Origin: Bacillus sp. FJAT-29814
GTDB taxonomy: Bacteria > Bacillota > Bacilli > Bacillales > Cytobacillaceae
Direction of reading: 5' to 3'
Assembly: GCF_001510715.1 (NCBI RefSeq)
Contig: NZ_LMTJ01000005.1
Coordinates: 734,138 to 798,137, forward strand
Length of the DNA: 64,000 nt
A program made the translations under genes and the position numbers. Each line of letters starts with the position of its first letter. Position 1 is the stretch's first letter. Under the pieces are notes generated by a model. That model made no database searches. It was not told the origin of the DNA and was given only the letters and a program-made list of their open reading frames with translations. Positions 1-7,729 of the stretch are shown piece after piece.

Positions 1-219
1 TTTTGTATGTTATCTTTTTCTGCCGCCGGAAGCACTATACTCCTTAGCGTGTGCTTCGTGTTCAGCCACAATGGCTTCCGGCGGAATATGATTATTTTTC
101 TTTTTTCCCTGTATGCGGGCGCGATGTTTTTTACCCATTTACGATACCCCCATGAAATACATGATTCAAGCCAACTCATTGCCAAAGCCTTTGAGTCTAA
201 TTATAGTTTCCCACATTAG
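1..219 (+). CDS. Hypothetical small membrane protein, possibly the tail of a longer gene
   Basis: A reading frame is open from the left window edge to a stop at 217-219. The first in-frame ATG is at 7 and would give 70 residues. The visible protein has two hydrophobic stretches (about residues 1-20 and 27-45) and a polar, histidine-containing tail. No ribosome site can be judged because the upstream DNA is outside the window, so this may be the 3' end of a longer gene. I do not recognise a family. It lies about 110 bp upstream of deoD on the same strand. Confidence 0.3.
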   Translation, partial: FCMLSFSAAGSTILLSVCFVFSHNGFRRNMIIFLFSLYAGAMFFTHLRYPHEIHDSSQLIAKAFESNYSFPH

Positions 220-332
220 TAAAATTTCATGTCTTTTTCGACAGAAAGGTTTTTAATAAAAAATGGTTTATGGTATAGTGGCTTTGGTGCAAAATGATAA
301 ACGGTACCAATTAGATAGGAGGAAAACAAGGC

Positions 333-1037
333 ATGAGTGTACATATCGGTGCAAAAGAAAATGAAATCGCGGAAACGGTATTGCTGCCAGGCGATCCGCT
401 TCGGGCAAAATACATTGCAGAAACTTTTTTGGAGGGCGCCGTCTGCTATAACGAAGTTCGTAATATGTTTGGCTTTACCGGTACATACAAAGGTAAACGG
501 ATTTCTGTTCAAGGAACAGGAATGGGTGTGCCATCCATTTCGATTTATGTTAATGAATTGATTAGCAGCTATAACGCCCAAAACTTAATTCGGGTTGGCA
601 CTTGCGGCGCAATCCAAAAGGATGTCAAGGTTCGCGATGTCATCCTCGCTATGACCAGTTCGACTGATTCGAACGTTAATCGCCTGACCTTTGGCAACGT
701 TGACTATGCTCCAGTAGCCAATTTTGAGCTGCTAAAAAATGCCTATGATGCGGGTGTCGAGAAAGGCCTTAATTTAAAAGTAGGCAGTGTATTCACGGCC
801 GATTCATTCTACAACGATAATGCCGAATTGGAGAAATGGGCTAAGTATCAGATTCTTGCGGTGGAGATGGAAACGACCGCCCTTTACACTTTGGCAGCAA
901 AATTTAATCGCAAAGCATTGTCTATTTTAACTGTAAGTGACCATATCTTAACAGGAGAAGAAACCACTGCAGAAGAAAGACAGACTACCTTTAACGACAT
1001 GATTGAGGTAGCATTGGAAGCTGCCATTAAGGAATAA
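333..1037 (+). CDS. deoD: Purine nucleoside phosphorylase DeoD
   Basis: Cytosolic trimeric-type (DeoD) purine nucleoside phosphorylase of 234 residues. It splits purine (deoxy)nucleosides with phosphate to free base and (deoxy)ribose-1-phosphate for nucleoside salvage. The N-terminal phosphate-binding stretch [16 protein letters not shown], the GTGMGVPS loop, the LIRVGTCGA segment and the late EMET and SDH motifs are all typical, and the length matches the family. The ATG follows an AGGAGG site with normal spacing. A factor-independent hairpin follows directly, so it is probably monocistronic. In B. subtilis deoD also lies near a carboxy-terminal processing protease gene, which agrees with the next gene here. 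Confidence 0.95.
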   Translation: MSVHIGAKENEIAETVLLPGDPLRAKYIAETFLEGAVCYNEVRNMFGFTGTYKGKRISVQGTGMGVPSISIYVNELISSYNAQNLIRVGTCGAIQKDVKVRDVILAMTSSTDSNVNRLTFGNVDYAPVANFELLKNAYDAGVEKGLNLKVGSVFTADSFYNDNAELEKWAKYQILAVEMETTALYTLAAKFNRKALSILTVSDHILTGEETTAEERQTTFNDMIEVALEAAIKE

Positions 1038-1047
1038 TGTCAGTATG

Positions 1048-1073
1048 CCTCTTCCAAACGGAAGAGGTTTTTC
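1048..1073 (+). terminator. Rho-independent terminator of deoD
   Basis: Perfect 8-bp stem CCTCTTCC/GGAAGAGG (1048-1055 and 1060-1067) with an AAAC loop, followed by a T run. It lies 10 bp after the deoD stop codon. Confidence 0.85.
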
Positions 1074-1239
1074 TATAGCTGAAATGGAATTTTTTTGCTA
1101 AAATAATGATTCATATCGACAAAAATTCGTATATTCTTCTTAATTCATTAACATTTCTTTGTTAATTTTATAAAAAAGATGTTATTCTAAACACTAAGAG
1201 CAAGTGTTTTATCAACACAAGGCATTTCTTTATGGTTGA

Positions 1240-2736
1240 ATGAAAGTGGTGAAGGCTTTGGAAGAAGAGAAATTGGATCAAGAAAAAACAGAACAGGAGC
1301 AAGTTTCAGAACCCAAATCAGGATATATTCGCTTTAAAAAGTTCCACTTTATCATGCTGTTGTTTTTGATCGTGTTTTTATCTGCAGGCATTACAACAGT
1401 AGCCCTATCGTTCGGGGATGAAAAGGTGGTTAAAGTAAATAACGACCGGAAAGAATTTGAAAAGCTTTATGAAGCATTTGATACGTTAAAAAATGACTAT
1501 TTCAAGAAGGTAAACGAACAGAAACTAATAAACGGCGCCATTAATGGCATGGTTGAATCATTAGATGATCCCTATTCGGATTATATGAGCAAGGATGAGG
1601 CGAAAAGTTTTCATAGCAGTATCTCTTCGTCTTTTGAAGGAATCGGTGCCGAAATTCAGCAAAAAGATGGCCATATCGTCATTGTATCCCCTATTAAGGG
1701 TTCGCCTGCCGAGAAGGCTGGATTAAAGCCAAATGATATCATTGTTTCAGTAGATGGCAAAAGCCTTCAAGGCATGACTTCTACAGAGGCAGTAACCTTG
1801 ATCCGCGGCAAAAAAGGAACCAAGGTTGAACTAACGATTTCAAGGCCGGGTTCTGACGCGCAGATGATTGTACCAATTATTCGCGATGAAATTCCGATAG
1901 AAACCGTTTATGGGGAAATGGTCGATGATAAAATCGCCAAGGTGCAGATTACCAGTTTTTCCACAAACACATCAAAAGAACTTACACAGACACTAAATGA
2001 TTTGCAAAGCAAGGGCATGAAAGGTCTTGTACTGGATCTAAGACAAAATCCTGGTGGTTTGTTAGATCAAGCTATTTCTATTTCCAGTATGTTCGTTCCA
2101 AAAGGAAAAATTATCGTCAAAGAGGAAGACAGAAACGGAAAGATTAAAGAAATCGCTTCGCAAAATTCAGGGAATCCTGACCTGCCGTTAGTGGTCTTAA
2201 TTGATAAAGGCAGCGCCAGTGCATCCGAGATTCTTGCTGCTGCAGTGAAAGAATCCGCCGGTGTCCCTCTTGTTGGGGAAAAATCCTTTGGCAAGGGAAC
2301 CGTCCAGACTGCTTCTAATTTTACTGATGGCTCAAATATTAAGTTTACAATTGCGAAGTGGTTGACGCCAAATGGCAATTGGATTCATAAGAAAGGGATT
2401 AAACCTGATGTGGAGGTCGCCCTTCCGGAATACGCATCGCTGCCAATCATCAATCCTGATAAGGAATTGACTGTTTCTGCAGCTTCCGAGGAAGTTAAAA
2501 CTGCGCAAAAAATGCTGAAAGCACTCGGATTTGACCCAGGCCGTGAAGATGGATTTTTCGACGATAAAACCAAAGAGGCTGTAATCAGTTTCCAAACAGA
2601 GAATAACTTGCCGGCAGACGGCATTTTAAAAGGCGAGTCCAGTTTAAAACTGATGGAATTGTTAAGAGAACAAATAAAAGCGAATGATCCTCAAGTGCAA
2701 AAAGCCATTGAAGTATTAAATGAAAGAATGAAATAA
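1240..2736 (+). CDS. ctpA: S41 carboxy-terminal processing peptidase (CtpA type)
   Basis: Serine protease of 498 residues in the C-terminal processing (S41) family, anchored to the outer face of the membrane. Order of parts: short charged cytoplasmic N-terminus, one transmembrane segment (about residues 37-57), helical region, PDZ domain (about 110-195), protease core, and a C-terminal peptidoglycan-binding domain 1 (about 425-490). Catalytic Ser lies in GSASASEI and the general-base Lys in SFGKGTVQ. The PG-binding tail and position beside deoD resemble B. subtilis CtpA more than CtpB. The start is uncertain: the ATG used lacks a strong ribosome site, and nearby in-frame GTG codons (1246, 1249) are alternatives. 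Confidence 0.88.
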   Translation: MKVVKALEEEKLDQEKTEQEQVSEPKSGYIRFKKFHFIMLLFLIVFLSAGITTVALSFGDEKVVKVNNDRKEFEKLYEAFDTLKNDYFKKVNEQKLINGAINGMVESLDDPYSDYMSKDEAKSFHSSISSSFEGIGAEIQQKDGHIVIVSPIKGSPAEKAGLKPNDIIVSVDGKSLQGMTSTEAVTLIRGKKGTKVELTISRPGSDAQMIVPIIRDEIPIETVYGEMVDDKIAKVQITSFSTNTSKELTQTLNDLQSKGMKGLVLDLRQNPGGLLDQAISISSMFVPKGKIIVKEEDRNGKIKEIASQNSGNPDLPLVVLIDKGSASASEILAAAVKESAGVPLVGEKSFGKGTVQTASNFTDGSNIKFTIAKWLTPNGNWIHKKGIKPDVEVALPEYASLPIINPDKELTVSAASEEVKTAQKMLKALGFDPGREDGFFDDKTKEAVISFQTENNLPADGILKGESSLKLMELLREQIKANDPQVQKAIEVLNERMK

Positions 2737-2746
2737 AAAAGGTGAA

Positions 2747-2779
2747 AGAGGCTGTCATTCATAGACTGCCTCTTTTTTT
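2747..2779 (+). terminator. Rho-independent terminator of ctpA
   Basis: Stem AGAGGC/GCCTCT, extended by an inner GTC/GAC pair, followed by seven Ts. It starts 10 bp after the ctpA stop. Confidence 0.8.
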
Positions 2780-2866
2780 CCAGAAAATCCACCTTGCGAA
2801 TTTGCATGATAATTTCCTCTTCTGGCAACTCTTAAAATGTAACATAATGCGTGAGAGGGGGATGCA

Positions 2867-3685
2867 ATGAGACAAGGAGCCTTGATACTATTGCTGTTCT
2901 TGTTTACACTGTCAGAGCAAGGGCTATATGTGGCAGCAAAAAACAGCTCTAATATAGAAATGATGGAATGGAAAGAAGTGGACCAGCTGCTGCCTCGGTA
3001 TTCAAAATATGTTGTGCTCGATTTGGAAACGGGGAAAAAATTTAAAGTCCAGCGCCGGGCGGGGAGCCGCCATGCTGATGTTCAGCCATTGACGGCAAAA
3101 GACACGAAAATAATGAAAAGTATTTATGGTGGAAAATGGAGCTGGAAACGTAGGGCGATTATCGTTATTTATAAGGACCGGAGGATTGCCGCATCGATGC
3201 ATGGGATGCCACATGGTGCAGGTGCACTAAAAAATAACTTTCCCGGCCATTTTTGTATCCACTATTATGGAAGTACCACCCATCGTACACAATCAATGGA
3301 TTTATCACATAAATTAATGATTTTGAAGGCATCCGGCAATTTGGATGATTATCTTGGCAACGCCAATCCTTATGAGGTAATTGAGGCATATATTGCAGGA
3401 TTTAAACAGCAGGATACAACAATCGCTTCCATGGCCTCACTTCAACAAGTCAAGTGGCAACCCATAATGAAAAAGATTGATAATGTGGCGATAACGAGAA
3501 TGGAATTATTGCCGCCTGAGGATTTGACAGAAGAAATAAGCTTGGATGTTCCCATCCAAGTTGATTGGTTGATAAAAAACAAGGGCGGCCAGCGCTTTAA
3601 TGGATATATTCATTTGGTTCGTTTTTCCCCTCTGGATGCCTGGAAAGTGGATTCAATCAATTTTATTAAAGAAAATAACCTCTAA
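2867..3685 (+). CDS. Secreted protein of unknown function
   Basis: Protein of 272 residues that I cannot assign to a named family. It begins with a hydrophobic secretion signal (about residues 1-24) and then has no further membrane segment, so it is probably exported. A central block (about residues 95-150) is rich in conserved-looking His, Gly and Asn: MHGMPHGAG, a GHFCIHYYGS segment, and TTHRTQSMD. This pattern recalls an extracellular domain seen in other Firmicute cell-wall proteins with LysM or PG-binding modules; that link is from memory. The ATG has a GAGAGGGGG site at good spacing. It ends at a terminator shared with the convergent zinc-ribbon gene. Confidence 0.6.
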   Translation: MRQGALILLLFLFTLSEQGLYVAAKNSSNIEMMEWKEVDQLLPRYSKYVVLDLETGKKFKVQRRAGSRHADVQPLTAKDTKIMKSIYGGKWSWKRRAIIVIYKDRRIAASMHGMPHGAGALKNNFPGHFCIHYYGSTTHRTQSMDLSHKLMILKASGNLDDYLGNANPYEVIEAYIAGFKQQDTTIASMASLQQVKWQPIMKKIDNVAITRMELLPPEDLTEEISLDVPIQVDWLIKNKGGQRFNGYIHLVRFSPLDAWKVDSINFIKENNL

Positions 3686-3699
3686 TGGCAGACAAATGA

Positions 3700-3742
3700 A
3701 AAACACCTTTGAGACGGATTGTCCGTTACTAAAGGTGTTTTC
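3700..3742. terminator. Bidirectional terminator between convergent genes
   Basis: Ten-base arms AAACACCTTT (3701-3710) and AAAGGTGTTT (3731-3740) enclose an inner GACGGA..TCCGTT element. A/T tracts on both sides serve the secreted-protein gene (+) and the zinc-ribbon gene (-). Confidence 0.75.
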
Positions 3743-3747
3743 ATCTG

Positions 3748-3993
3748 TTATATTCGCTGTTCACCAAACTTGATAAATGTCCGCTCATCCTCGATTAAGC
3801 CGCAGGTGCCGCATTGAACGCGGTATTCCGGTCCTTGATAGGGCAGATGGAACGGCTCCAATTCAGTTTCGGTATATTCCTTGAGAATAGAGCCTGATGT
3901 AGGGTCAAGTTTGACCGATTGAGCAACTTGTTGAATAATATTAAACCTGCTTCGGTTTGAACGGCAATTAGGGCATCTGTAGGGTGTAGACAT
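3748..3993 (-). CDS. Small zinc-ribbon protein
   Basis: An 81-residue protein with two paired-cysteine knuckles, CPNC near the N-terminus (residues 8-11) and CGTC near residues 61-64, which suggests a single zinc ribbon. The ribosome site AGGAGG sits 6 bp before the ATG. Function unknown; similar short proteins occur in Bacillus genomes. It is transcribed away from the lipoprotein gene at 4112 and converges with the secreted-protein gene. Confidence 0.65.
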   Translation of the reverse strand: MSTPYRCPNCRSNRSRFNIIQQVAQSVKLDPTSGSILKEYTETELEPFHLPYQGPEYRVQCGTCGLIEDERTFIKFGEQRI

Positions 3994-4111
3994 AGAATCC
4001 TCCTAGTTGGCTTAGTTAAATTTATTTTTTGCAATAATGTTGGTAAATATGTACAATGCAAATGAAGGGAAGCGAGAAGATACACTTGGAACAATCTAGG
4101 GGTGATACGGA

Positions 4112-4591
4112 ATGAAAAAGTATTTAGCAGGTATGATATCGCTATTATTGTTGCTATTGGCTGCTTCATGCAGCAATGACAACAATGAGCAAGATACACC
4201 ATTGCCGGAATTATTGGAGGTCAAGCTCACGGTTAATCCGGAAAAAGCCGAACCAAATCAGGCAATCATATTTGAAGCAAAGGTAACTCAAGGAAAAGAA
4301 GATGTGACCGATGCAGATAAGGTAACTTTTGAAATTTGGCGGGCACATGATGAAAAACATGAAAAAATAGACGTAAAACATAGTGAAAATGGAATCTATC
4401 GTCTTGAAAAGAATTTTGACCGCGAAGGAACATACTATATCATCTCTCATGTTAGTGCTAGAGATATGCATAATATGCCCAAGAAAGAATTTGTAGTAGG
4501 TACGCCTAGTGAACCAGAGGACGCCAAATCAACGCAACCTATGGAAGGCATGGATATGAAAGATGACCATGAGGCAGACAATGGCCATTAA
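4112..4591 (+). CDS. YtkA/FixH-like lipoprotein
   Basis: Exported lipoprotein of 159 residues. The signal peptide ends in a lipobox, LAASC, with the lipidated Cys at residue 20. Residues 35-130 form a beta-rich YtkA-like/FixH-type domain (LTVNPEKAEPNQ, then VTFEIWRAHDEKHEKI, then GTYYIISHVSARDMHNMP). The tail is rich in Met, His and Asp (MEGMDMKDDHEADNGH), a composition that suggests copper or other metal binding at the outer membrane face. The family is often found near SCO1 or cytochrome oxidase genes; here the SCO1 gene is 41 kb away. Confidence 0.75.
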   Translation: MKKYLAGMISLLLLLLAASCSNDNNEQDTPLPELLEVKLTVNPEKAEPNQAIIFEAKVTQGKEDVTDADKVTFEIWRAHDEKHEKIDVKHSENGIYRLEKNFDREGTYYIISHVSARDMHNMPKKEFVVGTPSEPEDAKSTQPMEGMDMKDDHEADNGH

Positions 4592-4596
4592 ATAAC

Positions 4597-4622
4597 AAGA
4601 CAGCCACTCAAGGCTGTCTTAG
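4597..4622. terminator. Terminator between convergent genes
   Basis: Stem AAGACAGCC/GGCTGTCTT (4597-4605 and 4612-4620). The right arm overlaps the stop codon of the minus-strand GerPC-like gene. Confidence 0.65.
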
Positions 4623-4810
4623 TTATTTGCTTTATCAGCAATTTTCCACTTTATTTGCTTTAGTTTTTCCTCGATTATTTTTGAAATATCGCCCTCATAG
4701 GTAGTGCCGATATTCAAATGTCCGGTTATTTGATGAATATTGACTTCACCGAAATTTATGTTGACACTCATCTCTTTAGGGATGACTTGTTTAACAGAAT
4801 CAATACCCAT
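4619..4810 (-). CDS. GerPC-like short spore protein
   Basis: A 63-residue protein starting MGIDSV; this ATG has a canonical AGGAGGAACT site, so the longer upstream frame is not used. Its core (INFGEVNIHQITGHLNIGTT) has the alternating beta pattern ending in G-x-LNIG that also closes the GerPC-like protein at 42868 and resembles the LEGTLNIG segment of GerPC from the gerP operon. It lacks the N-terminal coiled coil of full GerPC. It is the last gene of a four-gene minus-strand cluster with an Hsp20-like and two GerPA/PF-like genes. GerP proteins help germinants cross the spore coat; that role here is inferred. Confidence 0.6.
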   Translation of the reverse strand: MGIDSVKQVIPKEMSVNINFGEVNIHQITGHLNIGTTYEGDISKIIEEKLKQIKWKIADKANN

Positions 4811-4863
4811 AGTTCCTCCTGAAAGAATTGGCATGACTTGCAGCAATAAGCAAAATCCTTAGT

Positions 4864-5337
4864 TTATAAAATTTCGGATACATCAATTTGTGAATACTGC
4901 ATATCAATATTTTTAGGGATCTTCACCTCCAATATCCCATCTTTAAAATTGGCGGAGGCCCCCTTTTTTTTCACAATTGCCGGAAGGGTAATGGTATGCT
5001 GGTCTTCAGGGTTGGGGATATCTGATACGATAAGCTGATTCGACGTGTGGTAAAGCTTTAGTTTCTTTACCCAGTCCTCATTTTTAATTGGGATTCTGAC
5101 AAATACATAGTCATGTGTTTCATAGGCAGAGGAGTTTAATCCGTCTGTTGACGTTTGACCTGCTCCGGACATTGGCATATTTCTGAACATCTCTTGAGGA
5201 TTCATCATGCCGTTCATGTTTGCTGGCAGCACTTTTCCGATGATGTCTTGAACATATTTGTCGATTTCTTGCGGATTCATTTTTTGCAAGGTATCTCGCA
5301 TATCTTTATTAAAAGGAAACATATTCCAGGGGAACAT
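4864..5337 (-). CDS. Hsp20/alpha-crystallin-like protein of a sporulation cluster
   Basis: Protein of 157 residues. The N-terminal third is Met-, Pro- and Asn-rich (MFPWNMFPFNKDMRDTLQ, several NMNG/MNPQ turns) and has a short helix (residues 10-35). The C-terminal part (about 65-150) is an alpha-crystallin beta sandwich: YETHDYVFVRIPI, LKLYHTSNQLIVS, then GILEVKIPK. The ACD is diverged and lacks the usual I-x-I tail. Ribosome site GGAAGGATG precedes the ATG. It lies between GerPA-like and GerPC-like genes. A second Hsp20-like gene sits in the same kind of neighbourhood at 42300, which points to a spore-coat role rather than a heat-shock role. Confidence 0.75.
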   Translation of the reverse strand: MFPWNMFPFNKDMRDTLQKMNPQEIDKYVQDIIGKVLPANMNGMMNPQEMFRNMPMSGAGQTSTDGLNSSAYETHDYVFVRIPIKNEDWVKKLKLYHTSNQLIVSDIPNPEDQHTITLPAIVKKKGASANFKDGILEVKIPKNIDMQYSQIDVSEIL

Positions 5338-5365
5338 TACTTTTCATCCTTCCATTGAAAATTAT

Positions 5366-5608
5366 TTAAATTTGATTCAAAATTGGCGCTGATGGGTTGG
5401 CGATCTGGTCTTGGTCGGTAACATCGATATCTGTATAACCATTTAAATGTAGTGAAGTAGATGGGGATAAATCACCAAATGCGGCATTGGTGCCAATTAA
5501 TTTTGTATTGGATGTATGGCTGTTTTGGACAATCGGGCCAAAGTCAATATTGCCGTTATTGTTGATTGCATTTGACTTAAGGTTAAAGATATTTATTTGA
5601 AAAGGCAT
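5366..5608 (-). CDS. GerPA/GerPF-family spore protein
   Basis: An 80-residue protein of the GerPA/GerPF family. The N-terminal half has the family hallmark: a beta strand (INIFNLKSNAINNNG) followed by an Asn/Gly-rich NIDFGPIVQNSHTSNTK segment. The second half ends in DVTDQDQIANPSA. Ribosome site AAAAGGACTG at normal spacing. It lies 15 bp downstream of a paralogue of equal length and 28 bp upstream of the Hsp20-like gene. In the gerP operon such proteins are made in the mother cell and deposited in the coat; the same is inferred here. Confidence 0.78.
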   Translation of the reverse strand: MPFQINIFNLKSNAINNNGNIDFGPIVQNSHTSNTKLIGTNAAFGDLSPSTSLHLNGYTDIDVTDQDQIANPSAPILNQI

Positions 5609-5623
5609 TGCTTTCAGTCCTTT

Positions 5624-5866
5624 TTATATGGGATTGGAATAGACATTGGATGGATTCGCGATATCTCCCATATCATTAATGTCCGGATCAATGAATACAT
5701 TTTCCATGGCAGCAGTCGGTGGTGCAAAATCCCCATACGATGAATTTTGCCCCTGCGATTTTGAATTGGCTGTATGAGCATTATGGAGGGCATCTCCGAT
5801 GTTGACAGACCCGTTGTTCGATACACTGTTAATTTTTAGGCTGAAAATATTGATTACAGTCTGCAT
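5624..5866 (-). CDS. GerPA/GerPF-family spore protein
   Basis: First gene of the minus-strand cluster, 80 residues from the ATG at 5866 (MQTVINIFSLK), chosen because it has an AAGGATGTG site; the ATG 27 bp further upstream has none. Family pattern as in its neighbour: INIFSLKINSVSNNGSVNIG, then a HNAHTANSKSQGQN turn region, then a DPDINDMGDIANPS tail. The shared tail element D-x-I-A-N-P-S in the two adjacent genes suggests local duplication. A sigma-K-like promoter lies about 33 bp upstream. Confidence 0.78.
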   Translation of the reverse strand: MQTVINIFSLKINSVSNNGSVNIGDALHNAHTANSKSQGQNSSYGDFAPPTAAMENVFIDPDINDMGDIANPSNVYSNPI

Positions 5867-5898
5867 GCTGTCACATCCTTCAGTTTTGTTCATACACC

Positions 5899-5928
5899 CA
5901 TTCTATGCAGATGAATGCCCAATCGTTA
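5899..5928 (-). promoter_or_regulatory. Possible sigma-K promoter of the GerP-like/Hsp20 cluster
   Basis: On the minus strand an AACG element (-35) is separated by 16 bp from CATAGAATG (-10). This fits the sigma-K pattern AC-N16-CATA-NNN-TA with one mismatch. It lies 33 bp before the first GerPA-like start, consistent with late mother-cell expression. Seen by eye only. Confidence 0.4.
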
Positions 5929-6058
5929 TTATTTAATGGAGGAATCTCCGTTCGGGACTCTATTTCCAAATGTTCAATTGCAAATATTTGCATATATAAA
6001 TAAATCTTTTTAACATAGAGTAAGAAGTGAAATTTTAAAGCAGAGAGGTAATGGTTTG

Positions 6059-6853
6059 GTGAAAATAAAAACCGCTTTGGTTACAGGAGGAGCTTCCGGA
6101 ATAGGAAAAAAAACAGCTCTCTGTTTGGCTGAAAAAGGATTCCAGCTAGTCATTAATTATCGAAACAGCGAGTCAGAGGCGAAATCTTTAGCAAGGCAAT
6201 TAACCGAACAATATGGGACAAGAAATATTGCTGTTCAGGGGGATTTATCTGTTCAAAAAGATTGTATCCACTTAGTAAATGAAACCTTTTCTGTTTTTGA
6301 TACGGTGGATGTGTTAGTCCATAATGCAGGTCCTTACATCCATGAACGAAAACGGATGACCGACTATTCCTTCGAAGAATGGAACTACTTAATTAACGGT
6401 AATTTGAATGCCGTATTTTATCTGTCCAAGCTGATTCTTCCAAGTATGAGAAGCCAAAAATGGGGCAGAATCGTTACCTTGGGCTACGATAGGGTCGAAA
6501 CTGCCCCAGGATGGGTTTACCGCTCAGCGTTTGCAGCGGCGAAAACAGGGCTTGCTTCTTTGACAAGGACGATTGCGATGGAGGAAGCAGAATTTGGAAT
6601 TACAGCTAATATGGTTTGCCCTGGAGACATTACTAACGAGTGGAAAGAAAAAAATATCAAGGAAGCCCTTCATGAAATAAGCGGAGAAGGGACGGGCAGA
6701 CGGCAAGGTACAGGGGAGGATATTGCCAGAGTCATTGCCTTTCTGGTCGACGAGGCATCCGATTTTATCACCGGAAGTGTCTTACCGGTTACCGGAGGGA
6801 TTGACGTACTGGGTAAGGTCTTTAAATTACCTGATGAGCATGGAATAAATTAA
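6059..6853 (+). CDS. Short-chain dehydrogenase/reductase with altered catalytic residues
   Basis: Cytosolic Rossmann-fold protein of about 264 residues in the SDR superfamily. The start is GTG 6059 (or TTG 6056) after an AGAGAGG site. The cofactor loop TGGASGIG, the HNAG motif and the PGDI segment are present. The active-site region is unusual: the position normally held by catalytic Tyr is Phe (SAFAAAKTG, Phe158), although the Lys remains, and the usual catalytic Ser strand reads IVTLGYD. The sequence resembles the FabG-like YmfI group of Bacillus. It may bind nucleotide without normal reductase activity, or use another acid. It appears monocistronic. Confidence 0.8.
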   Translation: MKIKTALVTGGASGIGKKTALCLAEKGFQLVINYRNSESEAKSLARQLTEQYGTRNIAVQGDLSVQKDCIHLVNETFSVFDTVDVLVHNAGPYIHERKRMTDYSFEEWNYLINGNLNAVFYLSKLILPSMRSQKWGRIVTLGYDRVETAPGWVYRSAFAAAKTGLASLTRTIAMEEAEFGITANMVCPGDITNEWKEKNIKEALHEISGEGTGRRQGTGEDIARVIAFLVDEASDFITGSVLPVTGGIDVLGKVFKLPDEHGIN

Positions 6854-6958
6854 TTCCTCAAAAGGTATTTATAATTTTTTGAACAATTTGATATTCAGGT
6901 ATGAAACATGCTCCTTTTGAAGATAATAAGAAGTAATCATCGAAGAAAGGAGCAAAGA

Positions 6959-7120
6959 ATGATGAGTTTTAACCTCAATAGAATCAATCCCAATCAAACT
7001 CAAGTGTTTTTTCATGATGGCCGTTTTGAAACCTTGACAAACGAGGAACTACAAGAATTTTTGCTCCAAATGGGTCTAAGTGAAGTAAACGAAGCAGTGG
7101 AACAAAGCATAACGGAATAA
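6959..7120 (+). CDS. Small hypothetical protein
   Basis: A 53-residue acidic protein starting MMSFNLNRINPN after a clear AAAGGAG site. The N-terminal part looks like two short beta strands (TQVFFHDGRFETL) and the C-terminal part like an amphipathic helix (NEELQEFLLQMG, then VNEAVEQSI). I do not recognise the family. A terminator follows at 7144. Confidence 0.6.
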   Translation: MMSFNLNRINPNQTQVFFHDGRFETLTNEELQEFLLQMGLSEVNEAVEQSITE

Positions 7121-7143
7121 TAAACATAATTAATTAATAAAAA

Positions 7144-7174
7144 AAGCAATCGGAGATAAACCCGATTGCTTTTA
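7144..7174. terminator. Bidirectional terminator
   Basis: Stem AAGCAATCGG/CCGATTGCTT (7144-7153 and 7162-7171) flanked by A and T runs. It serves the small plus-strand gene and the convergent GNAT gene, whose stop codon overlaps its edge. Confidence 0.75.
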
Positions 7175-7729
7175 CGCTTCCAGCCGCTGTGATGTATCTT
7201 GTTCAGCGCCATTTCGTAACAGATTTAAAGTATATAAATCCTTTGGAATCTCATATAGGTCGAATATATTACCATTCGCATTTAATTGCTTGTACAGCGA
7301 ATTTCTTGTTTCGTTTGCATTTATTACATATGGCAATTTCTCGGCCGCTTTAATAGAGCGAATATTTACGTTTCGAATTCGCATATATACGGTCTCAATC
7401 CCTAATTCATAGAAAAGTTCCTTAAAAAAAGCATCCTTCGCCAAATTGTTGTAGCCTTTACCATGGTAGGGTTTGCCCAGCCATGTTCCTAAAAATCCGG
7501 TATTTTCTTCAATATCATATAAACTGATTGTTCCAATCGGTGCTCCCCACTCATCCAAAATGGTCCGGGAAATGAGTTCACCGCGTTCCTCAGCCTCAAT
7601 GGTCTGCTTGGTGATAAACAAAAATTCTTCGTAGGAAGCTGCTTTATGGCGCACAAAAGGGAAGACATCGGGGTGCGTCATTAAATCGTACAGTACATGA
7701 CTGTCGTGGACGTCGCGTTTCTTTAGCAT
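7172..7729 (-). CDS. GNAT-family N-acetyltransferase (RimJ/RimL-like)
   Basis: Protein of 185 residues with the GCN5 acetyltransferase fold: an N-terminal strand-helix with MTHPDVFPFVRH, the core strand GAPIGTISLYDI, the acetyl-CoA pyrophosphate loop LGKPYHGKGYNNLA, and the later NVNIRSIKAAEKL helix. This resembles ribosomal-protein or amino-acid acetyltransferases, but the substrate cannot be read from sequence. The start MLKKRD is chosen because GGAGGG precedes it at good spacing; the open frame further upstream runs into a structured RNA leader and is not coding. That leader of about 200 nt is described separately. Confidence 0.75.
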   Translation of the reverse strand: MLKKRDVHDSHVLYDLMTHPDVFPFVRHKAASYEEFLFITKQTIEAEERGELISRTILDEWGAPIGTISLYDIEENTGFLGTWLGKPYHGKGYNNLAKDAFFKELFYELGIETVYMRIRNVNIRSIKAAEKLPYVINANETRNSLYKQLNANGNIFDLYEIPKDLYTLNLLRNGAEQDTSQRLEA

